14,543 nucleotides of DNA from an uncultured Collinsella sp. (GTDB lineage: Bacteria > Actinomycetota > Coriobacteriia > Coriobacteriales > Coriobacteriaceae). Numbering within the stretch: position 1 is the stretch's first letter; every line of letters starts with the position of its first letter. Both the position numbers and the translations under genes were made by a program. This document shows, one piece after another, positions 7,526 to 14,543 of this stretch. The notes under the pieces are model-generated. The model was given only the letters and a program-made list of their open reading frames with translations, was not told the DNA's origin and ran no database searches. The DNA is taken from positions 1-14,543 of the forward strand of contig CAUDAE010000035.1 in the NCBI GenBank assembly GCA_958447445.1, read 5' to 3'.

Positions 7526-7723
7526 GTGCGCTCCACATCCATAATCCGACAAATAGGCCCAATGCATGCACATTAGAACCGTATATAGTCGAAAGTATAC
7601 CCCGAGCGAGCGCAAACGACCGAATTCGGGCCATCTTAACGCCCCGAGCGGACAAGGATATAGCCTAATCTCCATATCGGACTAAAATCATGGCAGCAAA
7701 CCACCTTCTCATGCGAGGACTCT
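7526..7723. promoter_or_regulatory. Divergent promoter region between the pseudo-M28 operon and the WYL regulator pair
   Basis: This 198-base spacer is AT-richer than its neighbours. Toward the minus-strand operon there is a TATACT -10-like box (7599-7594) without a good -35. Toward the plus strand, TTAACG (7637-7642) and TATAGC (7660-7665) are 17 bases apart and could be a promoter, and TAAAAT lies at 7684-7689. Possible operators are a 9-bp direct repeat CCCCGAGCG (7600-7608 and 7642-7650, 42 bases apart) and a 10-bp palindrome CCGAATTCGG (7620-7629). WYL regulators often act on nearby genes, but binding here is only inferred. Confidence 0.4.
7531..7534 (-). promoter_or_regulatory. Shine-Dalgarno that sets the pseudo-M28 start
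   Basis: GGAG read on the minus strand lies six bases before ATG 7525. The 50 codons of possible upstream extension (to 7675) occupy the AT-richer divergent spacer and have no comparable site, so ATG 7525 is preferred. Confidence 0.6.
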
Positions 7724-8746
7724 ATGACGGCAAGCGACACGACCGAGACAATTAAAAAGGGGAATTCGGAGCCCAGTTTCGATAAAACGGCTCAGCGCAT
7801 CCTCAATCTTTTCTTTGTGCTCAATAGCTCCCCCGAACCGCTGACGACCGAGCAGATCGTCTTGGATTCTGACCTGGGATATGGCTCGGGCAATATCGAC
7901 TCGGATAAGCGCAAGTTTCGGCGCGATCGTGACAAACTGCTCGAGCGTGGCATCTTAATCAAGGAGGTTCGCCCCGCCGGTGCGCAGGAGACCGAGGAAA
8001 GCTCGTGGACAATCGACCGCGAGCACACGTTTGCGGCAGGCGGCCTCATCACCGCAGACGACGCCGATATCCTGCTCAACGCCATCGACCAGACACTAGC
8101 GGCCGGCTCTTCCACCTTTGCCGCGCCGCTTGCCGACATTCGCTCCAAAATTGCCTACCTCACCGGCATGTCTGCGGTGGACGAAGCACCGATCCGCCGC
8201 TCTCCCACCGTCGATGCGGTATGGAGCGCCTTTGCCGAGCGATGCGCGCTGCGATTTTTATATCAGAACGGACGCGGCGAGCAGAAAGAACGTACCGTCT
8301 GCGTCTACGGCATGTTCGAGCGCGAGGGCGTGGCGTACTTCTGCGGCCTCGACAACGTCACCGACGACATCAGGACATTCCGCTGCGACCGTATCGTACG
8401 CGCTTGGCGTCCTTCGAAGGCCTACGTCATCCCCGCGAACTTCAATCTCAACGACTATCTGTTCTTTGAATTCGATTTTGCCGACCGACCGCCCGTTGCA
8501 GCCACGTTCTCGTTCGCCCCTCAGACGCAAATCGATATGATCAACGGCCTCACGCGTGGGCGAGGTGAGCTCGCACACACCGATGCAGGATGGACCTGGA
8601 CCGTTGACGTGCGCGACCTTGAAGCCGCTGCCTCATTTTGCATGGCCCACGCCATGGACGGCATGAGGCCCGTGGCCCCCAAATCGCTCAAACAGGCGTG
8701 GAACCACCTCATTGAAAGGACGGTGCACGAGCATGCCCGTGCGTAA
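7724..8746 (+). CDS. WYL-domain transcriptional regulator, PafB-type
   Basis: This is a 340-residue regulator. Residues about 20-105 form a DeoR-like winged helix-turn-helix, with a Lys/Arg-rich recognition region SDKRKFRRDRDKLLERG (60-76) that would contact DNA. The WYL-type sensor spans about 160-236: ALRFLYQNG (175-183), VYGMFEREGVAYFCGLD (194-210) in place of the classical WYL strand, and the conserved tail RTFRCDRI (217-224). A C-terminal extension follows (about 240-335). WYL domains bind nucleic acid or other ligands. In mycobacteria the PafB/PafC pair activates the DNA-damage regulon in response to single-stranded DNA. GAGG (7715-7718) precedes the ATG. The gene overlaps the next one by 14 bases, indicating coupled expression. 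The WYL assignment is firm. PafB orthology rests on the pairing and length, and no Pup-proteasome gene is in the window. Confidence 0.85.
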   Translation: MTASDTTETIKKGNSEPSFDKTAQRILNLFFVLNSSPEPLTTEQIVLDSDLGYGSGNIDSDKRKFRRDRDKLLERGILIKEVRPAGAQETEESSWTIDREHTFAAGGLITADDADILLNAIDQTLAAGSSTFAAPLADIRSKIAYLTGMSAVDEAPIRRSPTVDAVWSAFAERCALRFLYQNGRGEQKERTVCVYGMFEREGVAYFCGLDNVTDDIRTFRCDRIVRAWRPSKAYVIPANFNLNDYLFFEFDFADRPPVAATFSFAPQTQIDMINGLTRGRGELAHTDAGWTWTVDVRDLEAAASFCMAHAMDGMRPVAPKSLKQAWNHLIERTVHEHARA

Positions 8747-9650
8747 ACTCACCAGCGAGCAGAGGCTCTCGCGCGCCATCGACATCATGGAGGCCCTCTA
8801 CGCCGCCGGCGAGAGCGGCATGACACGAACCGAGATTTGCAGTCGATTTGACATCACGGGGGTGTCGCTCGACGAGATTCTCGAGATCGTCTCGACGCTC
8901 GCGGACCGAGAATCGGGCGCGCGCATCATCTGCAAATGCCGCGGCGAGCGTGTGGTCCTCACCGGTGACGCCGGTCGTGTGCTACCGCTGCGCCTGAGTG
9001 CCGCCGAGGGCGCTGTGCTCAACCACGAACTTGAATCGTTGGGGATCGATCCCCAGGCGGCAGCTCGGATTCGACATGCCCTTCTACCCGAAGAGCTTGG
9101 CTATAACCAGCGCGTCTTTGACACCGTCAACCACGGGTCGCACTGGCAGCAGCTGAGCTGCGCCATTCAGGACGGCGTTCGCTGCCGTATCTCGTATCGC
9201 TCGATGGACGATGCACGGCCACGCGAGCGTCTGGTCGACCCCTTGCGCATTACGGCAAACGGCGACCAAACATACCTGATTGCCTGGGACATCGCGGTCG
9301 ATGAGCAGCGCACCTATCGCATGGATAAAATCGAGGGACTCGCCTTGACGGAAGACTCCGTCGTGCCTCACGCACCGGACGTCGCATCCCTCCACGATTC
9401 CCTTGCCCGGACGCAGCGTAGTGCAAAGCTCTTGATGCCATTCGATATGGCGGAGCATCTGGACTGGGCCGGCATCACCCTAATCGAGCGCAGCGGAGCA
9501 GACATGGCAACGGTAACCGTGCATTACGGCTCCGAGCGTTGGCTACTGAGCCAGATAATTGCAGCGGGCGGAGCCATCCACATCTTGGATGACCCCGCCC
9601 TGTCAAAGCGTCTGTGCGATATGGCAAAAACCCTCGTCTGTCCGCTTTAG
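8733..9650 (+). CDS. WYL-domain transcriptional regulator, PafC-type
   Basis: This 305-residue protein is a divergent partner of the preceding regulator. Residues 6-80 look like a winged helix domain (RLSRAIDIMEALYAAGESGMT, then TRTEICSRFDI as the helix-turn-helix region). The WYL core is at about 140-205: GVRCRISYRSMDD (148-160), LVDPLRITANGDQTYLIAWD (167-186, the TYL of the WYL-like strand) and RTYRMDKIEGL (193-203). A WCX-like C-terminal domain covers about 230-305. The ATG at 8733 is preferred over the upstream in-frame TTG at 8712: an AAAGGA lies 12 bases before it, and the start overlaps the partner gene's end by 14 bases, consistent with translational coupling. PafB and PafC act together in mycobacteria, so a heterodimer is the likely form. 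Its stop overlaps the convergent dinG stop by four bases, with no room for a terminator. Confidence 0.83.
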   Translation: MPVRKLTSEQRLSRAIDIMEALYAAGESGMTRTEICSRFDITGVSLDEILEIVSTLADRESGARIICKCRGERVVLTGDAGRVLPLRLSAAEGAVLNHELESLGIDPQAAARIRHALLPEELGYNQRVFDTVNHGSHWQQLSCAIQDGVRCRISYRSMDDARPRERLVDPLRITANGDQTYLIAWDIAVDEQRTYRMDKIEGLALTEDSVVPHAPDVASLHDSLARTQRSAKLLMPFDMAEHLDWAGITLIERSGADMATVTVHYGSERWLLSQIIAAGGAIHILDDPALSKRLCDMAKTLVCPL

Positions 9651-12541
9651 CGCCGCCGCTCGTGGCGTGCGCGCCACAGTTGCAGATAGTGCCCGATCTG
9701 CGCCGATTCGATGCGCTGGTAGGAGCTCGTGGGCAGCGACGTTAAGAACTTCTTTCCGTAGCCCTTCGTCACCAGGCGCGGGTCGGCCAGAATCAGCACG
9801 CCGCAATCGGTCGACGAGCGGATAAGGCGGCCGGCCGCCTGCTTGACCTCGAGCACCGCCTCGGGCAGCGAATAGCGCGCCCAAGCGCGGTCTTCGCGCA
9901 GGTTGCGCTCGCACGAGAGCGGGTCCGTAGGGCTCGAGAACGGCAGTTTGGGAATGATGACGCAGCGCAGCGTCTCGCCGCTGGCGTCGAATCCCTCCCA
10001 AAAGGCCTTAAGAGCAAAAAGCGACGAGGTCGGCTCGTTGATAAACCGGTCGCGCAGGCGACGAGGAGATGAGTTGCGCTGCTGGCAGTTGAGCTCCAGG
10101 CCCGCACGGGCCATCTTGGGCTCAACGCGGGCGTACAGGTCTTCCATGTCGCGCCGATTGGTGAACAGTGTGAGCACCGATCCGCCCATGGCAAGATGGG
10201 CGTCGACCAGCACGCGCTCGAGCGCCGTAAGATAGCTCTCACGATCGCGCGGATCGGGGATATCGCCCGCAACGACTACAGCCATGTTCGAATCGAAGTC
10301 GTAGCTCGAGTCCAAGTGCAACGATGAGGATGTTGAAGCACCGATGCGATCGAGGCCGACCGCGTGGTTAAAGTGTTCAAAGCTTTTGGACACTGTCATG
10401 GTCGCCGAGGCAAAGATAGCCGTGTGAACCTCGGGCAGCCACTCGGTTGCCAAGGCCTCGCCAATGTCGATGCGCTCTGCGGTCATTGACTCTCCGCCGG
10501 CGCGCAACCTGCGATTGACCTGCAGCGAATACACGTAGTGTTCATCGGTGCCATCAATGATGAGTTTGAGGTTCTCGGCCAGCTCGTGCAGGCGGCGCGA
10601 GATATCACCCAGGTCGACAACAACCTCGGGCTTGTCGGCGGCGACGGCTTGCACCAGCGCATCGACGCTCTTGTCAGCTTGTTCCAATGCGTCGATGGCA
10701 GTGTAGGCCGACTGTAAGAAATCATGCCAGTCGTCAGATTCGCGCAACTCGGGGCCAATCCATAGATTGGCATTGTCATAACCCCCACGGGCACGACGGC
10801 CGAGCTCGCGAACGCCATCGAACACGTCGGCGATTGCCATGCTCGCGCGCGCAACCGTCGACGTCGCCTTGGCAGTAAGGCCCAGATAGAGCGTAGAGCC
10901 CTCAGAGGTTGCCAAATCACGGGAGACCTGGCTTAGCGCACCGGTGCTCGAGCCACCCAGGCGCTCAAACAGAACGCGTGATTCGTCCGCCGACACCACG
11001 CGCGCCCACTGACGGCGCGCCTCGCGCTCGATAGAATGGGCCTCGTCGATTACCCAATGACGAATCGGAGGCAAAATCCTGCCCTCGGCCGCAACGTTAC
11101 GGAACAGCAGGGAATGGTTGGTGACCACCACATCGGCATGCGCCGCACGACGGCGAGCGCCGTGGACCAAACATTTATCAGGGAAAAACGGGCAGAGGCG
11201 ACGAGCACACTCGCGCGAGGCCGTCGTAAAGTCGGGGCGGTTGACGCTGCGCCACCGAATGCCAAGTGAGTCGAGGTCGCCATCGGCTGATTGGCAAACG
11301 TACGCCATAATGACCGCGACCGCCGTGAGCGTGTCCGCCGGATCGCGCTTGGTGGTAATCTCGACCTGGCCGCGGCTCATGCGCTCAAGCTTGCGCAGGC
11401 ACGGATAGTGGTCATACCCCTTGAGAGCGCAAAATGACAGACCACCTTCCAGTTGCTCGGCAAGTTTTGGAAGCTCATGGTACATGAGCTGGTCGGCTAG
11501 ATTGTTCGATTTGGTCGCAATACCAACCGTGATGTTGTTACGGCGTGCTGCCTCGGCAAAAGGCACCAGATAGGCCATCGATTTGCCGACGCCTGTGCCC
11601 GCCTCAATTACACGATGAGTGCCCGTGACCAGCGCATCGCGGACCTCGAGCGCCATCGCGATCTGCTCATCACGCGGCTCGTAGGTGGGATACATGCGAT
11701 TGACCAGGCCACCCGGCGCATAGTCCGCCTCAATCTCTTCACGACTCGGCATCTTGAGGACCGGCAGTTCGTCGGCGTCCACCCGATCGTCGGCGCGATC
11801 GGCCTTGAGAACGTCAGCACGAGCGGCGCTGAGAGAGAAGATAGAACCAGGGTTCTGCCCTGCCAAGAATGAGAAGATAGGACGATAGGACCAAGGCACG
11901 TCCGGATGCATGTCGGCTAGGCGCGCCATGAGGCCCTGGGGCAAGTCGGTGAGCGCCACGAGCAACACGCGCCATACGCCACACAGGGCGTCGACGTCGG
12001 CATTGGCACGGTGTGATACCGAGTCACAGCCAAACAGATCGGCCATAAAAGACAGCTTGTGCGAGGCCAGGCGCGGAAGCGCGATGCGCGACAGCGCCAG
12101 CGAATCAATCCAAATATCGCTCACGTTGACGCCGCCTTTGACCGACTCGATAAACGAGCGGTCGAACGTGGCGTTATGTGCGATCACCGGGCAACCACCG
12201 ACAAAATCGGCGAGAGCGGCGACGGCCTCAACGGCCGACGGGGCATCTGCCACATCGGCATTTGTAATGCTCGTGAGCTCGGTAATCTCGGCGGGAATCA
12301 GCTGCTTGGGATGCACGAAGGTATCGAAACGGTCGACGATCTCGCGGCCCGAAAGACGGGCCGCCGAGATCTCGATCAGCTCGTTGTCCTGCACCGAGAG
12401 ACCTGTGGTCTCGGTATCGAGGACAATTACATCTTCCTCGATGAGGCCGAAGGACTGCGTTTTGGCGCGTTCGGCAAGCGTGGCATAGGAGTCGATGACA
12501 AACTGCGGCGTTCCTGACGAAACCGCGTCCTCGATTAGCAT
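9647..12541 (-). CDS. dinG: DinG-family exonuclease-helicase fusion
   Basis: This 964-residue protein fuses a DnaQ-like 3'-5' exonuclease to an XPD/DinG-type superfamily 2 helicase, for DNA repair and processing of structured DNA. The exonuclease (about 35-200) has all the DEDDh residues: Asp42 and Glu44 in LDTETTGL, Asp127 in HNATFDRSF, and His177 and Asp182 in SHRANAD. The helicase has Walker A AGTGVGKS (314-321), DEAH (499-502), SATMT (712-716) and QAAGRLIRS (901-909). Four cysteines in the iron-sulfur position, C381, C445, C450 and C457, suggest an intact 4Fe-4S cluster, unlike the S. aureus DinG that has lost it. The ATG overlaps the end of ddl by seven bases and no independent Shine-Dalgarno is clear, so translation is probably coupled to ddl. 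The 3' end overlaps the convergent PafC-like gene by four bases. Length and domain order match Gram-positive DinG proteins. Confidence 0.93.
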   Translation of the reverse strand: MLIEDAVSSGTPQFVIDSYATLAERAKTQSFGLIEEDVIVLDTETTGLSVQDNELIEISAARLSGREIVDRFDTFVHPKQLIPAEITELTSITNADVADAPSAVEAVAALADFVGGCPVIAHNATFDRSFIESVKGGVNVSDIWIDSLALSRIALPRLASHKLSFMADLFGCDSVSHRANADVDALCGVWRVLLVALTDLPQGLMARLADMHPDVPWSYRPIFSFLAGQNPGSIFSLSAARADVLKADRADDRVDADELPVLKMPSREEIEADYAPGGLVNRMYPTYEPRDEQIAMALEVRDALVTGTHRVIEAGTGVGKSMAYLVPFAEAARRNNITVGIATKSNNLADQLMYHELPKLAEQLEGGLSFCALKGYDHYPCLRKLERMSRGQVEITTKRDPADTLTAVAVIMAYVCQSADGDLDSLGIRWRSVNRPDFTTASRECARRLCPFFPDKCLVHGARRRAAHADVVVTNHSLLFRNVAAEGRILPPIRHWVIDEAHSIEREARRQWARVVSADESRVLFERLGGSSTGALSQVSRDLATSEGSTLYLGLTAKATSTVARASMAIADVFDGVRELGRRARGGYDNANLWIGPELRESDDWHDFLQSAYTAIDALEQADKSVDALVQAVAADKPEVVVDLGDISRRLHELAENLKLIIDGTDEHYVYSLQVNRRLRAGGESMTAERIDIGEALATEWLPEVHTAIFASATMTVSKSFEHFNHAVGLDRIGASTSSSLHLDSSYDFDSNMAVVVAGDIPDPRDRESYLTALERVLVDAHLAMGGSVLTLFTNRRDMEDLYARVEPKMARAGLELNCQQRNSSPRRLRDRFINEPTSSLFALKAFWEGFDASGETLRCVIIPKLPFSSPTDPLSCERNLREDRAWARYSLPEAVLEVKQAAGRLIRSSTDCGVLILADPRLVTKGYGKKFLTSLPTSSYQRIESAQIGHYLQLWRARHERRR

Positions 12542-13500
12542 GCAATGCCCGCTCGACGAAGGCCCATACGGATCAGGCTGTCACAGACCTGCGGGAACGT
12601 CATGTCGTCGGTGTGGCGGATCTCATCCGGATACAGCGACGTATCGGTCATGCCGGGAATGGTATTAGTCTCGAGGATAACGGGGCCGTCCTCGCTCACG
12701 ATAAAATCGCTGCGCGAGATACCCAGGCAACCGAGGGCCTTGTGAGCGGCGCAGGCAAGCTCCTGAGCGCGAGCATAATTCTCGGGTGAAATCTGCGCCG
12801 GAATGCGATGGATGTCCGTAGGGTCGACATACTTCACGTCCAGATCGTAGAACTCGCAGTCCTCGGGCTTACGAATCTCGACAATCGGCAGAGCGCGCAC
12901 GTCATCTTCGCCGTATACGCCGACGGTGATCTCGGTACCCTCGATGCACTTCTCGACCAGCACTTTGTCGCCGTACTCAAACGCCTTGGCGATTGCCGCG
13001 GGCAGCTCGGAGGGCTCATGGACCAGGGAAATGCCATAGCTGGAACCGTTGACGGCCGGCTTCACAAAGCAGCGCTCGCCACAAACCTCGACGATATGAT
13101 CGATATCGACTTCATCGCCCACCTCGAGCGCAAGGCCGGGGGCAACAGGAATGCCCGCCTTGGCGTACAGGAGCTTAGAGACCTCCTTGTCGGCACCGCA
13201 GGCGCTGGCAAGCACGCCCGAGGCCGTGTAGGGGATACCCAGGGTCTCCATGGCGCCCTGCATGGCGCCATCCTCGCCGCCGGCACCGTGCATGGCGATA
13301 AACGCCACGTCAAAGCCGCCGGTCGCCATGGTTACCATAAAATCATCGGCGGCCGTGTCGAGCAGCTCCACCGAAGTGTAGCCGGCCTCCTTCAAGGCAA
13401 CCACGACGTTCTTTCCCGAATTGAGCGAGATCTCGCGCTCAGCGGAATGACCGCCCGCCAAAACCGCTACGTGCATGTTCTCTAGGCTTTTACCCGGCAT
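12535..13500 (-). CDS. ddl: D-alanine--D-alanine ligase
   Basis: This 321-residue ATP-grasp enzyme joins two D-alanines in the cytoplasm for peptidoglycan precursor synthesis. Visible motifs include GGHSAEREISLNSG (16-29, the N-terminal substrate-binding loop with the conserved Glu), HGAGGEDG (71-78), FVKPAVNGSSYGIS (145-158, ATP-lid and serine loop), LVEKCIEGTE (181-190), FYDLDVKY (217-224) and the metal-binding ETNTIPGMTDTSLYP (277-291). Tyr224 aligns with E. coli DdlB Tyr216, where D-lactate ligases carry Phe, so D-Ala-D-Ala specificity is expected, not vancomycin-type depsipeptide. The ATG at 13500 is chosen over Met9 because of a strong GGAGGAG just upstream. It is the first gene of a ddl-dinG unit and diverges from rlmN across an 85-base spacer. 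The length is normal for the family. Confidence 0.97.
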   Translation of the reverse strand: MPGKSLENMHVAVLAGGHSAEREISLNSGKNVVVALKEAGYTSVELLDTAADDFMVTMATGGFDVAFIAMHGAGGEDGAMQGAMETLGIPYTASGVLASACGADKEVSKLLYAKAGIPVAPGLALEVGDEVDIDHIVEVCGERCFVKPAVNGSSYGISLVHEPSELPAAIAKAFEYGDKVLVEKCIEGTEITVGVYGEDDVRALPIVEIRKPEDCEFYDLDVKYVDPTDIHRIPAQISPENYARAQELACAAHKALGCLGISRSDFIVSEDGPVILETNTIPGMTDTSLYPDEIRHTDDMTFPQVCDSLIRMGLRRAGIAC

Positions 13501-13585
13501 GGGCAGACTCCTCCTCTATAATTTCTGCAGCTGATACCATATTGTAGCGATACCCTCTACGTTTCCCCAAAATCGAAAGGCTTCC
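13501..13585. promoter_or_regulatory. Divergent ddl / rlmN promoter spacer
   Basis: This is an 85-base AT-rich spacer. Toward ddl, TTGGGG (13570-13565) and TACAAT (13546-13541) are 18 bases apart and make a plausible promoter. Toward rlmN, a perfect TATAAT (13517-13522) is present, but its -35 position would fall in the first codons of ddl and matches poorly. GATACC occurs twice (13533 and 13549). Assignments are tentative. Confidence 0.4.
13508..13516 (-). promoter_or_regulatory. Strong Shine-Dalgarno deciding the ddl start
   Basis: Read on the minus strand, GAGGAGGAG ends seven bases before ATG 13500. The alternative in-frame ATG at 13476 has no comparable site, so the longer protein is preferred. 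Confidence 0.8.
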
Positions 13586-14543
13586 ATGAATCCCAGGACT
13601 AAATCTCAGGACATTCGCGACTTGAGCCAAAACGATATTCGCGAGCTCGTGGCCGAACTTGGCCAGCCCGCCTTCCGCGCGAAGCAGCTCATCGAATGGG
13701 TCTTTGAGAAGAACGTTTGTTCGTTTGACGATATGACCAACCTTCCCAAGGCTTTCCGCGAGCAGCTTAAAGAGGCTTTTGCCTTTGACACGCCGACTGA
13801 ACTAACCAAGCAGGTTTCCAAAGATGGCTCTCGTAAGTATCTGCTCGAGTACCACGACGGCGTTTCCGTCGAGACTGTCGGTATGCCCCGTCGTAACAAG
13901 CTTTCCGTCTGCGTTTCCACCCAGGCTGGCTGTGGCATGGGCTGCGCCTTTTGCGCTACCGGTCTCAACGGCCTCAAGCGCTCTCTGACCGCTCAAGAGA
14001 TCGTCGACCAGGTACTTCATGTATCCAACGACTTTGGCGAGCGTGCCACGAGCGTCGTCTTCATGGGCCAGGGCGAGCCGTTTGCCAACTACGACGAGGT
14101 TCTCAAGGCGCTGCGAATCCTCAACGACCCCGATGGCATCGGTATCGGCGCTCGTCACCTCACCGTCTCTACCAGCGGCGTTATTCCCGGTATTCGCAAA
14201 TTTGCCGATATCCCCGAGCAGTTCACGCTTGCCGTTTCCCTGCATTCCGCCATCCAGTCGACGCGCAACAAGCTCATGCCCGGTGTTAAGAAGTACACAC
14301 TGCTTCGCCTTCACGAGGCGCTTCAGCTCTACACCGAGAAGACTGGCCGCCGCCCGACCTATGAGTATGCCATGATCGAAGGCGTCAACGATACGAATCC
14401 CGAGATGCAGGCGCTCTGCGACTTCTGCGAGGGAACGCTGTGCCACGTTAACCTTATTCAGCTTAACGACATTGAGGGTAGCCCGCTCAAGCCGTCGCCG
14501 ATTCATAAGGTTGAGGATCTTCAGCGTCGTCTTGAGTCCCGTG
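13586..14543 (+). CDS. rlmN: 23S rRNA (adenine-2503-C2)-methyltransferase RlmN, 3' end outside window
   Basis: This is a radical-SAM enzyme that methylates C2 of A2503 in 23S rRNA and, in some bacteria, A37 of certain tRNAs. The window holds 319 codons, and the frame stays open to the right edge. The N-terminal accessory domain (about 8-90) includes RAKQLIEWVFEK. The SAM cluster motif is C116-GMG-C120-AF-C123, preceded by C109 at the position matching E. coli Cys118. MGQGEPFAN (160-168) is the SAM-binding glycine motif, followed by HLTVSTSGVIPGI (191-203) and VSLHSA (217-222). The C-terminal methyl-carrying cysteine of the family lies beyond the edge, so completeness cannot be judged. GAAAGG (13575-13580) precedes the ATG by five bases. 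The gene uses many T-ending codons (CTT, GTT, CGT) compared with neighbouring genes, which may reflect higher expression. Confidence 0.96.
   Translation, partial: MNPRTKSQDIRDLSQNDIRELVAELGQPAFRAKQLIEWVFEKNVCSFDDMTNLPKAFREQLKEAFAFDTPTELTKQVSKDGSRKYLLEYHDGVSVETVGMPRRNKLSVCVSTQAGCGMGCAFCATGLNGLKRSLTAQEIVDQVLHVSNDFGERATSVVFMGQGEPFANYDEVLKALRILNDPDGIGIGARHLTVSTSGVIPGIRKFADIPEQFTLAVSLHSAIQSTRNKLMPGVKKYTLLRLHEALQLYTEKTGRRPTYEYAMIEGVNDTNPEMQALCDFCEGTLCHVNLIQLNDIEGSPLKPSPIHKVEDLQRRLESR

Noticed and set aside
7526..7675. N-terminal extension of the pseudo-M28 protein by 50 residues
   Set aside because: The extra codons run through the AT-rich divergent spacer. They lack a ribosome site, whereas ATG 7525 has GGAG at good distance and starts a family-like N-terminus.
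8712..8732. TTG start seven codons upstream for the PafC-like gene
   Set aside because: It is a rare start codon without a Shine-Dalgarno, and the AAAGGA lies inside that extension, pointing to ATG 8733 instead.
12808..13485. 225-codon plus-strand frame opposite ddl
   Set aside because: It lies in the codon-matched antisense frame of a well-recognised enzyme gene and arises from GC-rich codon bias.

Overview
The window looks like chromosomal DNA from a gut Coriobacteriia member, most likely Collinsella or a close relative. The GC content is fairly high, the reading frames largely avoid TTA, CTA and TCA codons, and there is a PafB/PafC-like WYL regulator pair typical of Actinomycetota next to an LPXTG surface adhesin. 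The genus is an inference, because no 16S or other marker gene is present.

Layout: (1) 1-360: a tRNA-Gly (anticodon CCC, CCA encoded) on the minus strand. Beyond its 3' end lie three spaced copies of TGGTCTA that resemble integrase arm-type sites, and a hairpin at the far left edge. (2) 611-4042, plus strand: a large secreted, sortase-anchored adhesin with a thioester head domain, six SpaA/Cna-B-like stalk domains and an LPATG anchor. It ends at a bidirectional terminator shared with the next, convergent operon. (3) 7525-4109, minus strand: a two-gene operon. The first gene is a 1058-residue membrane protein built on an M28 peptidase fold that has lost most metal and catalytic residues and is split by an acidic, low-complexity insert of about 640 residues. 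The second is a 72-residue single-pass membrane protein. (4) 7724-9650, plus strand: an overlapping pair of WYL-domain transcription regulators resembling PafB and PafC. (5) 13500-9647, minus strand: ddl (D-Ala-D-Ala ligase) overlapping dinG (exonuclease-helicase). dinG ends convergently, overlapping the PafC-like gene by 4 bases. (6) 13586 to the right edge, plus strand: rlmN, truncated by the window.

The ordinary genes (tRNA, ddl, dinG, rlmN) are housekeeping. In mycobacteria, PafBC activates the DNA-damage response, so having the pair converge on dinG is functionally suggestive. The two loci that most deserve attention are the pseudo-M28 membrane operon, whose insert carries six TxxF motifs including a tandem TTSF cluster, and the thioester adhesin beside a tRNA that shows possible integration-site features. 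No CRISPR array, insertion sequence, riboswitch or origin was recognised.
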